The position numbers were made by a program, and so were the translations under genes. Of a stretch of 64,000 bases of DNA, positions 27,617-36,786 are shown in pieces (within the stretch, counting starts at the first letter, position 1; each line of letters opens with the position of its first letter). The stretch lies in the NCBI GenBank assembly GCA_963697675.1, contig CAVOOW010000005.1, positions 482,717 to 546,716 on the forward strand. The letters run 5' to 3'. The notes below the pieces were generated by a model that saw only the letters and a list, made by a program, of their open reading frames with translations, was not told the DNA's origin and searched no databases. The stretch comes from CAVOOW01 sp963697675. Its GTDB lineage: Bacteria > Actinomycetota > Actinomycetes > JACCUZ01.

Positions 27617-29094
27617 GAGCGCGCCTCGCGTGGCAGCTGCTCGTTGACGGCGTAGTCGGACAGCGGGCGGACCGGGACCACCGGCAGGTCGAGCACCAGG
27701 GCGTCCCCGGCCGGGCGGGGTTGGGCGATGCCGGTGCCGGCGGCCAGGATGGACCGCACGTCGCCGGATCGCCAGCGGCCGAACGCGACTGCCCGGTCCA
27801 GCGCGGCCAGGAACAGTTGCTCGCCGTGGGCGGCGCGCAGCGTGTTCAGTTCGGCCAGCTCCGGGCCGAGCCGGGTGTTCCCGGCTGCGGCGGCCCCGGT
27901 GATGAACGCTTCAGCGGTCCGGCCGAGCGCGCAGAACTGTTGCTCGGCAACGGTTTTCGGCCGGACCGCGCGCCGTGGTGCGGGTCGCGGGCCGCCGTAG
28001 TGCTCATCACGGATCGAGGCCCCGCCGGGAGCGACCAGGGTGTGCTCGGCGACCACCTCACCGGTGGCGGCCACGATGACCAGCACCCGCCCGTCCTCGG
28101 TGTGGATCCCGACCTGGGTGCCGATCAGCCGGGTGGGCACCGAGTAGCGGGCCGAGCCGAACCGCACACAGGCCAGCCGGTCAACCTTGCGCGTCACCAG
28201 CCGCCGATGCTGGCCCGCAGCGACGGCAACGGGGCGAGCATGTCCCGTTCCAGGACCAACCGTTCGACCGGGACCGCGCAGGTCTCGGAGTGGATGACAC
28301 CGTTGACCTCGACACACCACGCGGCGGCCGCCGCGTTCGCGGCCGTGAGGTCCCCGAACGGTGCCTGCGGGATCATCAGATCAGCCTTGGCGTAGCCGAC
28401 CAGGTTCTCCACGATCCCCTTCGACTCCGGGTCCGCGGCCTGGCAGAAGTCCGGCCGGAACCCGTAGTGGGCGGCCAGGCGCAGGTAGTCCGGGGTCGGC
28501 ACCACCACGTTGGCGACCACCGCCCCTTTCAGGCAGCCCATCCGGTCAGCGAGCACCGTTGCTGGCACCCCGCCGAGGACCTCGAAGCATTCGGTGAGCA
28601 TCCGAAACGTCGTTTCGGCCCGCTCGTCGCGAGCGAACCGGACGAACCGGAACCGCGACCAGCGCCAGCACCGCGCAGAACACGTGCAGCCCGTCCAGCA
28701 CCCCCCAGTCGATCACCAGGTGCTGACCCGGTGACCACACCGCCGGGCGCCGACCACGATGATTATCCCGGCGCCACAACGCTTTCTGCTCAGCGACCAG
28801 GCGACGGAAGTTCCGCGCCGAGCCCGCATAACCCGCCGCGCGAGCGGCCGGCAGCAGCCGCTTGGCCGAGATCCGGCCGTGGGTCTTCTTGACCCGCTCG
28901 GCGACCAGCATCGGCCACCTCATCGTAGTTCCGGGCCCGCGACACCCGAGCCGGCGCCGGCGCGGTCCCTCGTGGCGGTCGATGACCCGCTTCACGGTCT
29001 TCGGTGTGGTCGCGCACATTTCGGCGGCGCCACGATAAGAGCCCACCTCGCGGTAGGCGGCGATGATGTCCATCCGTTCCCTCGCAGACTTCAA
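27613..29094 (-). pseudogene. istA: IS21 transposase IstA with two frameshifts
   Basis: Three consecutive pieces in different frames reconstruct an IstA. MKSARERMDIIAAYREVG starts at 29094 with an HTH (GAAEMCATTPKTVKRV) and the DDE start LVIDWGVLDGLHVF. LTECFEVLGGVPATVLADRM with DPESKGIVENLVGYAK (catalytic Glu) follows. The C-terminal RKVDRLACVRFGSARYSVP ends at 27613. Breaks lie near 28650 and 28200. The order and overlap with istB fit IS21. Not functional as written. Confidence 0.87.
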
Positions 29095-29229
29095 TGGAGC
29101 TCCCTGGGCGGTGCGGTGACTGGCTAGACACCGCCACCGTCACCGTCCAGGGCTCACGCTCCGGCTCGACACGACGAGCAAGGGGTGGGGACTTCTACTT
29201 GGCCACCAGCGAGGACCTCAACCTGGCCA

Positions 29230-29569
29230 CCAGCGAGGACTTTTCCATGGCCACGGACATGAGCTCACCCCTTAGGAAATCATGACTGGTCTTCGGAGAC
29301 GCAGCTTGTGTAGATGACGTGGTCGCAATGCGGCGGGTGACGCTCGTTTACCGCTCTGTCATAACGCATCCAGATCCCGGTCGATGGGTCTACTGTCCGG
29401 CACACGCGGGCTGAAGTGTCGGCTCGGCACGGGGGGCAGTCATGTGCAGCATTGCGATGATCACCATGGCACGGTGGGCAATCCTGACCACGGTGGTTGA
29501 TATCACGGGGTCGCACCGGTCCACGCGCGTCACCTGTGAACGGCGCAGAATGCATGCCGAGGCAGCGTC
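29230..29569. other. Intergenic upstream of the sugar gene cluster
   Basis: It must hold the promoter of the 29570-31565 operon. No further gene or clear motif seen. Confidence 0.4.
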
Positions 29570-30265
29570 ATGAGGGCTATGCCCGGGTCGGGCGCTCGTC
29601 ACGTGCTTGTCACCGGCGCGTCGTATGGACTAGGCGCCGCAGTGGCTTCACGAGTGCGGGCAGACAATGGCCTCGTTTACAGCGTCAGCCGCAGCCGTCC
29701 ATGCGACGAGGACGCGGACCTGTGGGTCAAGGCAGATCTCGGCGATGTGGCCGATCTGCCTCGTGTAGCCGACGCGCTACGGGAGCTGTTAGGTGATCAA
29801 GCCCTCGACGGTGTCGTCTTCAACGCCGCCCTTGCCGACAAATCGGCCACGCAGTGGACGGTTGCTCAGGTCGAGCGCCACTTCAGACTGAACGCTCTCT
29901 CCCCTGTCGCGCTCTGGGCAGCGTTGGAGGAGCGCGGCATGGTCGATGCGCCGTGCAACGTCGTTCTACTGGGTAGCTTCCTGCAGAACGGCAGCGAGCG
30001 GCAGCCTGCGTATGCGATGAGCAAGGCCGCCTTGTGGTCGTGGATGCGGTCCTACACGCTGCGGCAGGCCGCGGATCACCCGGTGAGCATGAACATGATC
30101 TGGCCCAGTCGGGTCCTAACGCCCGGGAACCCCCGCCGGCCGTTGCCAGCCGACGACCCCAACGTGTTCCATCCGCCGGAGCGAGTGGCGGAATCTGTGT
30201 ACAGCTATCTCACCCTGCCCACGTACGGCCCACGTGGAACAACCGTTGATTTGGGGAGGTCCTAA
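29570..30265 (+). CDS. Short-chain dehydrogenase/reductase (SDR), 231 aa
   Basis: Classical SDR: cofactor loop TGASYGLGAAV at residues 15-25, FNAALADK replacing the usual NNAG, the conserved Ser in LLGSFLQNGS and the catalytic YAMSK. It reduces or oxidises a small carbonyl/alcohol substrate with NAD(P)H. The stop is 2 bp before the cupin start, so it is the first gene of a three-gene operon (SDR, cupin, epimerase) whose neighbours suggest a sugar substrate. Length is normal. Confidence 0.88.
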   Translation: MRAMPGSGARHVLVTGASYGLGAAVASRVRADNGLVYSVSRSRPCDEDADLWVKADLGDVADLPRVADALRELLGDQALDGVVFNAALADKSATQWTVAQVERHFRLNALSPVALWAALEERGMVDAPCNVVLLGSFLQNGSERQPAYAMSKAALWSWMRSYTLRQAADHPVSMNMIWPSRVLTPGNPRRPLPADDPNVFHPPERVAESVYSYLTLPTYGPRGTTVDLGRS

Positions 30266-30267
30266 CA

Positions 30268-30642
30268 ATGACCATGCGACGTGTGGACCCGATGTGCAAC
30301 TTGACAACGCTCGTGGATGGGCGCGGCGGCATCTTCACCTACTACCCACTGCAGCCCATTGTCGAATGGAACCTGCTGTTCACCCGCGCAGGGGAAGCCC
30401 GTGGCTTCCACTATCACAAGGAGTTCGACGAGTACATCCTCATCACGTCTGGCGACGGGGTCTACATCGAGCAACTGGACGACGGCAGCAACTCGTTCGT
30501 GAAGGTTGCCGGAGGGGACTGCCTGCACTTTCCAATTGGGACCCGGCACACTCTGCGGGCGATCACCGACATGCGACTGGTTGCGCTGCTCACCAAACGC
30601 TGGGACGACTGCGACGAACCTCTGACTCGGATTGAGTCATGA
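30268..30642 (+). CDS. Cupin-fold protein, 124 aa
   Basis: Single-domain cupin: motif 1 GFHYHKEFDEYILITSG with metal ligands H, H and E, motif 2 GDCLHFPIGTRHTLR with the last His. Such small cupins include sugar isomerases or epimerases and metal-dependent sensors. Between an SDR and a nucleotide-sugar epimerase it is likely a sugar-modifying isomerase or sensor; this is inferred from context. It overlaps the next gene by ATGA at 30639. Confidence 0.85.
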   Translation: MTMRRVDPMCNLTTLVDGRGGIFTYYPLQPIVEWNLLFTRAGEARGFHYHKEFDEYILITSGDGVYIEQLDDGSNSFVKVAGGDCLHFPIGTRHTLRAITDMRLVALLTKRWDDCDEPLTRIES

Positions 30643-31565
30643 AAGTCCTCGTGACGGGAGGTGCCGGCTTCAAGGGTTCCGTGATCACTGGTGCACTCCT
30701 CGAGGCAGGACACACGGTGACTGTTTTCGACACAATGAGGTATGGGGAGAGCACCGCCCTGGGCCTGTTGCGCCGCGGCGCGACCGTGATCAGGGGGGAC
30801 GTGACCGCGTCAGACCAGATTGCTCCACAGGTACGACGACACGATGCCATCGTGCACCTCGCCGCTCTTGTCGGTTTCCCCCTGTGCGACGCAGAACCAA
30901 CTGCCGCGCAGGCAGTCAACGTCGAGGGAACCCGTAACGTGGTAGCCGCCATGTCCGCGGATCAACGACTCATTTATGCATCTACGGGTTCGGTGTACGG
31001 CGCGGTCGACGAACTGTGCACGGAGAGTCGAGAACCTTTGCCCTTGACCCTGTATGGACGGACCAAATTGGACGGTGAGCGTATCGCTCGGGACGCCGGT
31101 GGGGTGGCATTACGGTTCGCGACCGTTGTCGGCGTGAGCCCCTGCATGCGGTTCGACCTGCTGCTGAACGCCTTCGTGTTCCGAGCAGTTCACGTGGGTT
31201 GGTTGGTGTTGTACCAGCCGGGACACCGTCGGTCTTTTATCGATGTCACGGATGCGGCCTCGGCTTATGCCTTCGCTGTTGAGCGGGCAGAAGAAATGCG
31301 CGGAGAGGCATACAACGTCGGGGATCAGGCGCTCAACCTGACCAAGAAGGAAGTTGCCGATGCAGTCTCTGACCAATTTCCCATGCAGGTGATCACAGCC
31401 AGTGGGCACAACGTCGACCCTGACCAGCGCGACTACGAGGTCGCCTTCGACAAGATCACGGCACTCGGCTGGAAAGCGGAGGCAACGCTCGACCAGGTCA
31501 TCGCCGAGGTAGGAGCTGCGGCGCAACTCATCAACGCAACGAATTCGTGGCGCTTCACCCCTTGA
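30639..31565 (+). CDS. NAD-dependent epimerase/dehydratase (extended SDR), 308 aa
   Basis: Nucleotide-sugar-type extended SDR: Rossmann motif TGGAGFKGS (the usual last Gly position of GxxGxxG is Lys-Gly), HLAALVGFPLCD, the catalytic Ser/Thr in STGSVYG and YGRTK as the YxxxK pair. The C-terminal part RRSFIDVTDAASAY is typical of sugar-nucleotide epimerases. Translationally coupled to the cupin gene by a 4-bp overlap. Its 3' end overlaps the convergent WecG-like gene by 11 bp. Confidence 0.9.
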   Translation: MKVLVTGGAGFKGSVITGALLEAGHTVTVFDTMRYGESTALGLLRRGATVIRGDVTASDQIAPQVRRHDAIVHLAALVGFPLCDAEPTAAQAVNVEGTRNVVAAMSADQRLIYASTGSVYGAVDELCTESREPLPLTLYGRTKLDGERIARDAGGVALRFATVVGVSPCMRFDLLLNAFVFRAVHVGWLVLYQPGHRRSFIDVTDAASAYAFAVERAEEMRGEAYNVGDQALNLTKKEVADAVSDQFPMQVITASGHNVDPDQRDYEVAFDKITALGWKAEATLDQVIAEVGAAAQLINATNSWRFTP

Positions 31566-32607
31566 GCACAGGTCGCCCATAGTGGGTTTCCCGTCGCAAT
31601 TTCAGCACCAGGAAGCTGAAATGGAGAAACTCGAGGCTGTAGCGACGCCAGAGTGAGCGAGGTGCGCGCACCAACCGGAACAACCAATTTAGCTGCATGC
31701 GCTGAGCCCAGCGCGGGTACCAGGACTCCGGGAACGTTGCACTCTCCGCGACGTGGTCCAACCAACTCCCCGCAGTCAAGATGACCGGCACGCACAACAA
31801 CTTTTCCGCATGCTCGATCACCCACCTCTGTTGCATCGGAGTAGGCAAACTGACGACAAGCAAATCCGCCCCGCTGGCCTGGATATCTCGCACGATTCGG
31901 ATACTGTCTATGGGCGGGAAGGATCCCGGGTGCCCACTCTCGACATCGTAGAACCCGTGCTCGGTACCCACCACCGTGAGGTCGGGAAAGGCAGCATGCA
32001 TGCGGCGCCCTGCCTCTATCGCCACACCAGGCGCACAGCCAAACAAGTACACCTTCCCCCTGCGCTCGGCCAAGGCACGCAGCAGTAGGGGAGCCACGAG
32101 ATCAGTGTCCAACCGCTGAGGCACACGGACGCCCAACACCCAAGCCATCAGCCGAACGCCGTTGCCATCGACTAGTACGAGGTCGAACCGATTGATGTCG
32201 TCGAGTAGCGCAACACTACGCAGCGCTTGACGGGCGTAGTCCGGATTGATACAGGTGACCAACAAGCGGCTGCCGGACGTAAACGCCGCCAGTGCGTGGG
32301 CCATCAAATCACCAACGTCGAGGAGACTTACCGGGATGCCCGCGAAGGAAGCCTCATTCCGTGGCAATTCCCTTCGCCGCACCGCACCGTGTGACGCCAC
32401 TTTTGATGCACTCACTTGCTGTCCAATAGCACCGCAGTACTCCTCGGATACGGCCATGTATTCAGCGTGCCACCAGTTGTTCGCTCGGGCGTCAGTCTTC
32501 AACATAAGTTCTACGAGATCCGATGGCCCGCGCACGGTGAGTAGCCAACGCACGGCTGCGCCAGACTCGGCGAAAGGGAATTTGGCGGCGGTTGAGTCCA
32601 CGGTCAT
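31555..32607 (-). CDS. WecG/TagA/CpsF-type glycosyltransferase with N-terminal extension, about 350 aa
   Basis: The C-terminal 240 residues match the WecG/TagA family: TCINPDYARQAL, the acceptor/donor region LVLVDGNGVRLMAWVLG, VYLFGCAPGVA, VVGTEHGFYD, LLVVSLPTPMQQRW and RAPRSLWRRY. Members transfer an N-acetyl-sugar or hexose onto a lipid-linked sugar at the inner membrane face. About 100 extra N-terminal residues (WLLTVRGPSDLVELM) precede the domain and are not recognised. The start is uncertain: ATG 32607 or ATG 32655, the latter at the edge of the IS256 relic. Convergent to the SDR-cupin-epimerase operon, it likely acts in the same surface-glycan pathway. Confidence 0.85.
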   Translation of the reverse strand: MTVDSTAAKFPFAESGAAVRWLLTVRGPSDLVELMLKTDARANNWWHAEYMAVSEEYCGAIGQQVSASKVASHGAVRRRELPRNEASFAGIPVSLLDVGDLMAHALAAFTSGSRLLVTCINPDYARQALRSVALLDDINRFDLVLVDGNGVRLMAWVLGVRVPQRLDTDLVAPLLLRALAERRGKVYLFGCAPGVAIEAGRRMHAAFPDLTVVGTEHGFYDVESGHPGSFPPIDSIRIVRDIQASGADLLVVSLPTPMQQRWVIEHAEKLLCVPVILTAGSWLDHVAESATFPESWYPRWAQRMQLNWLFRLVRAPRSLWRRYSLEFLHFSFLVLKLRRETHYGRPVLKG

Positions 32608-32640
32608 GGTGGGTGAAGGCGTCACCACGTGATCCGGTGG

Positions 32641-33416
32641 ATGCAGGTTAGGCACTGATCGCCTCGGGTGTCATCGGGTCGATCACCTCCTGGGTGATGT
32701 CTGCGTCGAGGATGCTCATTCGGGAGCGGGCCACGACGTCGAGGCCGAGGTAGCGGCGGCCCTCGGTCCATTCGTCGTGTTGTTCGGCCAGGACCGCGCC
32801 GACGAGGCCGGGCGGGGAAGATCCCCACGACGTCGGTGCGCCGGCGGATCTCCCGGTTGAGCCGTTCCTGGGGGTTGTTGGACCAGATCTGTCGCCAGAT
32901 CTCCTTGGGGAACGCGGTGAACGCGAGCACGTCGGCGCGGCCGGCGTCGAGATGGGCGGCGACCTTGGGGAGCTTCTCGGTCAGCGCGTCGAGGACCCGA
33001 TCGTATTGCGCGGAAACGGATTTCGCGTCGGGCTGGTCATAAACCGAGTGCAGCATCGTCTTGACCCAGGGCCAGCTGGCCTTGGGCGTGACGCTGGCCA
33101 GGTCGGGCCGCGTAGTGGGTGCGGCAGCGCTGCCAGCAGGCGCCGGGCAGAGTGGCCCCGATCGCGGCCACCAGCCCGGTGTGGGCGTCGGAGGTGACCA
33201 GCTTGACCCCGGACAGCCCGCGCGCCGACGGGCCGCGGAAGAACGCCAGCCAACCCGCGCCGTCCTCCCCTGAGGTGACGTCGAGCCCGAGGATCTCCCG
33301 GTGCCCGTCGGCGTTGACCGCGACCGCGAGCAGGGCATGCACGTTGACCACCCGCCCGCCCTCGCGGACCTTGAGGACCAGCGCGTCCGCGGCCAGGAAC
33401 GTGTACGGCCCAGCAT
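32641..33416 (-). pseudogene. IS256 (mutator)-family transposase, C-terminal part, frameshifted and truncated
   Basis: Starts abruptly at AGPYTFLAADALVLKVREGG beside the IS6 left end (33417). It contains the catalytic region LGLDVTSGEDGAGW, VTSDAHTGLV, then after a frameshift near 33110 WVKTMLHSVYDQP and IWSNNPQERLNREIRRRTDVVGIFP. A second shift gives the tail DEWTEGRRYLGLD. The N-terminal half is missing and not on the other side of the IS6, so an IS6-linked deletion is likely. Confidence 0.85.
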
Positions 33417-34240
33417 GGCTCTGTTGCGTTGTTCGATCGCAGGCCATGTCGAGGCGAGACGTGGGCCTGCAATGATCAGATGGCGGGTCTGAGTTCGTCG
33501 AATGCGGTGGCCAACCGGAGCAGCGGCCCGGCCTCAACTGCCAGCTCGTAGCGGCCACGACGCAGATTCTGGACGAACGCGTGCCCCCGGATCACCACAC
33601 TCGCCGTTCTATTCGTCTTCATCCCGCGCATCGGCCTGAGCCTGGCCTTCAGTCGGCCATGGTCGCACTCGACACGGTTGTTCTCGTACTGGCCGGTGTT
33701 GTGCAACGCAGCAGGAATCAAGTCCTCGATCACGTTGGCCAGGGCCGGCGCCCGGTCGGTGATCACCTCGCCGGGGTCGCCGTGCACGGTCAGGGCAGCG
33801 GTGAAGAACCTGCGGGCAGACCCGATGTCCCGACGCTGCGACACGTACACATCGATCACCTGGCCTTGCTGGTCGACCGCCCGATACACATACCGCCAGA
33901 CCCCGGAGACCTTGACGTAGGTCTCGTCGACGAACCAGCGATCCCCCGCCACGTGGCGACACGGCCGGGCCGCGTCGATCAACAACGGGCGTGAACCGCT
34001 GCACCCACCGGTACAGGGTCACGTGGTCGACCTCGATGCCACGCTCGGCGAGCAGCTCTTCGAGGTCCCGGTAGGACAGCCCGTACCGGAGGTACCAGCG
34101 CACCGCCAACAAGATCACCTCGGGCGGGAAACGGAAACCGGTGAATCCCGAAGGAATCCGCACAGGTGGTCTCGAACGGCGAGTGCGCTTCATCCGGCAA
34201 CCCTCACCGCCACGGTGCGATGCGTCAACGCAACAGAACC
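33417..34240 (-). mobile_element. IS6-family insertion sequence, 824 bp
   Basis: Terminal inverted repeats GGCTCTGTTGCGTTG (33417) and GGTTCTGTTGCGTTG (complement, ending 34240) frame one transposase gene. The 8 bp on each side (CCCAGCAT and CCCCAGGG) are not a duplication, so the flanks were probably rearranged. This is consistent with its left end abutting a truncated IS256. Confidence 0.88.
33476..34193 (-). pseudogene. IS6-family transposase with one frameshift
   Basis: ATG 34193 opens MKRTRRSRPPVRIPSGFTGF, then FPPEVILLAVRWYLRYGLS and the HTH GIEVDHVTLYRWVQRFTP. The frame shifts near 33985 and continues RHVAGDRWFVDETYVKVSG with the first catalytic Asp, EVITDRAPALANVI with the second, and NNRVECDHGRLKARLRPM with Glu. 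One base would restore a complete transposase of about 235 residues. Confidence 0.88.
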
Positions 34241-34319
34241 CCCCAGGGTCCTTGCGTCGAGATGGCCACAAATCACACGCTGCGTTCCGCGCCGTTGCCA
34301 GCCAAGCGCCGCCGATAAG

Positions 34320-34345
34320 TGATGCCTGACGGGGCGGGGCCTCCC
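34320..34345 (+). repeat. Relic of the IS110 left end
   Basis: TGATGCC-TGACGGGGCGGG followed by GCCTCCC matches 9518-9544 (left end of the intact IS110) with a single missing base, then diverges. It directly precedes the GNAT gene and may have donated its upstream region. Confidence 0.7.
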
Positions 34346-34367
34346 TCCCCTGTGACAGCGTTGGAGG

Positions 34368-34877
34368 ATGACAGCTGACGTTGAGGTGCGGCGGTTTCGG
34401 TCCGACGACCTGCCTAGCATTGTCGACTTCTCCCTGCGTGCGTGGGAGCCGGTCTACGCGTCACTGCGTGAGGTGCTTGGGGATGGCATCTTTCTTCGCT
34501 TGCATCCGAACTGGAAGGCAGATCAAGCGGCGGCGGTGAGTTCGAGTTGCTCCAGTCCCGAGCGCGATGTCTTCGTCGCTGTGTTGGACGGGCATCCTGT
34601 CGGCTTCGCCGCGGTCGGCCTGAACGCATTCCATGACCGCATGGGTGTCATCGACATCATCGCCACCGATCCGGACTACCAACGCCGCGGCGTAGCCAAG
34701 ACGCTGACTGCCGTCGCACTCGAGCACATGCGTGAATCAGGAATGGACATCGCGGTCGTCGAGACCGGAGGTGATGCCGGTCACGCACCCGCTCGGGAGG
34801 CCTACACAGCGACCGGGTTCACCTTGCTCCCGATTGCGCGGTACTTCCAGCTCATTGAGCAGCGGCCTGTCGAATAG
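34368..34877 (+). CDS. GNAT-family N-acetyltransferase, 169 aa
   Basis: GNAT fold: beta/alpha start VRRFRSDDLPSIVDF, core strand VFVAVLDGHPVGFAAV, acetyl-CoA loop DYQRRGVAKTL (the R/Q-x-x-G-x-A motif) and C-terminal YTATGFTLL. It transfers an acetyl group from acetyl-CoA to an amine on an unknown acceptor; relatives include small-molecule and protein acetyltransferases. ATG 34368 follows TTGGAGG directly. Its upstream border is the IS110 left-end relic. Confidence 0.9.
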   Translation: MTADVEVRRFRSDDLPSIVDFSLRAWEPVYASLREVLGDGIFLRLHPNWKADQAAAVSSSCSSPERDVFVAVLDGHPVGFAAVGLNAFHDRMGVIDIIATDPDYQRRGVAKTLTAVALEHMRESGMDIAVVETGGDAGHAPAREAYTATGFTLLPIARYFQLIEQRPVE

Positions 34878-35034
34878 TTGAGCTAAGGCGCATCTGATCG
34901 GCACATCCGCGTGCCACGGCACCGCACGCTATCGGCACACAATTGCGCGGTTCGGTGAGCTCCCTTGGTCAATAACTGAACCTCGGGCCTGTCTCAATGT
35001 CCGGCTCATCCGATCTCGCGGCAAGATCAACGGG

Positions 35035-35165
35035 TGTCAGGTCACGACTATGTTCCCGACACCCTGAAGCGCCCCAGGTTTGATGCCGTCTCCTTCTGAG
35101 TCCAGGAGGATGGCCCTATGCCGAAGAAGATCGATCCGAATGTGCGTGCAACCGCCGTCCCTGGT
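35035..35165 (+). pseudogene. IS3-type insertion sequence, left-end relic with orfA start
   Basis: TGTCAGGTCACGACTATGTT, then a Shine-Dalgarno GGAGG and ATG 35118 encoding MPKKIDPNVRATAV, the typical opening of an IS3-family orfA. Homology stops after about 14 codons near 35160 and the sequence passes into duplicated block B. Identification rests on a short stretch. Confidence 0.5.
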
Positions 35166-35172
35166 GGGCGGA

Positions 35173-35430
35173 TCATCGGCAGCCGGATGTTGTGGTGTGT
35201 CGGTCGCGGTAGGTCAGCTGCGCGGCATTGTTGGCTGCCTGCGCCGTGAAGCCGGCGGCGGGCAGCTCGGCTACGAACTCGTGGAGGTCGAGGTTGCCAA
35301 CATTGACCCCCGCGGCCTGTGGCTCGGGCTTCGGGGCCGCGTCGGCAGCGGGGATGGCCAGGGTGAACCACAACGCGGCAAGAGCGGCGCTGGCGATCAG
35401 CGTGCGGTGGTGAGCAGTCGTGACGAACAT
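35173..35430 (-). CDS. Secreted mini-protein, 85 aa (diverged paralog of 24615-24863)
   Basis: ATG 35430 with AGGAGG upstream. Signal peptide MFVTTAHHRTLIASAALAAL and the ADAAPKPEPQ linker, as in copy A. The core LHEFVAELPAAGFTAQAA is conserved, but both mature-region cysteines of copy A are replaced. The last residues (after TYRDR) are unrelated because they run into the junction with the IS3 relic. It may be non-functional. No LAL gene follows it here, unlike copy A. Confidence 0.7.
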   Translation of the reverse strand: MFVTTAHHRTLIASAALAALWFTLAIPAADAAPKPEPQAAGVNVGNLDLHEFVAELPAAGFTAQAANNAAQLTYRDRHTTTSGCR

Positions 35431-35986
35431 GGTGAAGACCTCCTGCGGTGGGCGCCGGAGGGTTTTCCGGACACCTCCGAGGCTCTGGCCAGGACCCGGT
35501 CTCCGGATCCGGCGACCGCGCCGTTCTGACCTCTTTCATGCCTTAGACCGCTCCTGAAGGCGACGCCTCGAGGAGAACAGATCGAACTGATCCGCCGCGG
35601 AACCGCAATAGCTCGAGATCCCCACGTTTTGCTCGCATCACCTGCGGTGTCCAACTTGCGCCCGTCCTGTTGCCGCCGACTGAATCGCCACGTCGAATCG
35701 GCCGGATACCGATGGGGTCGCTCCCGTCGCCAAGAAGAACTAAGGACCAGGAGCCGACGAGTCGACCAAGTCACCGGATTCGGCAGATCCCTCCTTAGCA
35801 CCAACCTGGGTGATGCCCGGCCCAGATCCGGAGCATCGTCGCGGGAGGTGCCTGCTGTGGACCGCAGAACTCGACCAACACGACAGGTCCAGGTCACAAA
35901 GTCCACCAGCAAGTCGCCGTCGGCCGATCTCGACCTGCGATCACCCGGGGGAAAGCCACTCCCCTACTGACCTGTCGTGCCAGATA
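35190..35986 (-). repeat. Duplicated block, copy B (mini-protein gene plus leader)
   Basis: Diverged homolog of 24610-25410 over its full length. The pairable CTAAGGA/TCCTTAG (about 35741 and 35801), GCCGAATCCGG on the minus strand and CCCCTACTGACC are retained, while intervening loops have changed. Both copies end at the same CCAGATA, which marks the block edge. The 35431-35940 part has no other gene. Confidence 0.75.
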
Positions 35987-36147
35987 GCCCACTCCCGAAG
36001 CCGGCAACCGCGCCCGCCCAGCCGCCACGACCCGGCCGAGATCGCAGCTTCAGCACCGCCAGTCGCCACGGCCACCAGCAACAGCGCACCGACGAGGGAA
36101 GCGGACCTGACCGAAAGCCGCCGACGTTGACTCGAGAGACGGATCAT
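35941..36147 (-). pseudogene. Truncated secreted protein (signal peptide only)
   Basis: ATG 36147 with GGGGAG upstream encodes MIRLSSQRRRLSVRSASLVG and the hydrophobic ALLLVAVATGG with an AEAA cleavage site. The reading then enters duplicated block B and stops. It looks like the 5' end of an exported-protein gene cut off by the block. Confidence 0.55.
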
Positions 36148-36388
36148 GACGCTCCCCTTCAGCCCAAGCATGGATGAACGAACAGCGCTGAGATCCGCGA
36201 CATCGCTCAACCTGCACTAGTTAGTTAGACCGATGGCGTTGGCTTCATCACCTAACTCCGCGCGTTGTTTGACGCAGCGTTACAACGCGCGGACCAGACC
36301 AACGGCTCGGACATGCGCGTCTACGAATGCCGGGACCATCGGCAATAGCCTGTGACAACGGGTCGAGCCGTGTGATCGGAGGCCGACC

Positions 36389-36571
36389 ATGCCCGATGTC
36401 CTGGTCGAACACCAGCCCGGACAATGGGTCAAGGCCCGCGTCGAGAAGCAGTAGCGTTACCAGGGTCGGTGGCGGCTCTCGGTCTACTACTACGTGGGAA
36501 TCGGGATGCAGTACTACCGCGTGTATGACGCCGACCAGTGCCGGGCGGTCTCTGTGTCTGATTCGCAGTAA
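36389..36571 (+). pseudogene. Small family A protein, copy A1, nonsense mutation
   Basis: ATG 36389 with GGAGG upstream; 60 codons. It reads MPDVLVEHQPGQWVKARVEKQ, then TAG where the paralogs have Trp (codon 22), then RYQGRWRLSVYYYVG and YYRVYDADQCR. The shared pattern with copies at 37436 and 40605 (GRWRL, YY, YRVxDA) shows it is a real gene family. No known domain; about 60 residues, soluble, aromatic-rich. Confidence 0.7.
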
Positions 36572-36786
36572 TTGCCCGGCAGGGCTACGTTGGCGTTCTG
36601 ATGCCACCGCCCAAGGTCGGCCACACGCGGGAAGTTGACGTGAAGCACGCCGTGGTGGAGGGGGCCCGTGGTGGCGATATGCGGGCGAACGATGGCGACG
36701 TTGAGCGGCGAGGACTGGCCGGGCTTTGGTGGCGGGTCGCTGTGTGAGGAATGCTGCCACAGCGTGCAGCAGCAGCCCTAGCGCTC

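Larger units (their letters stand above)
26784..29229 (-). mobile_element. IS21-family insertion sequence, about 2.45 kb
   Basis: Nearly perfect 49-bp inverted ends: 26784-26832 and 29181-29229 (AGGGGTGGGGACTTCTACTT, then GGCCACCAGCGAGGACC). The right end continues with a second copy of GGCCACCAGCGAGGAC, the multiple terminal repeats typical of IS21. It contains istA and istB in the usual overlapping order, both frameshifted. Confidence 0.9.
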
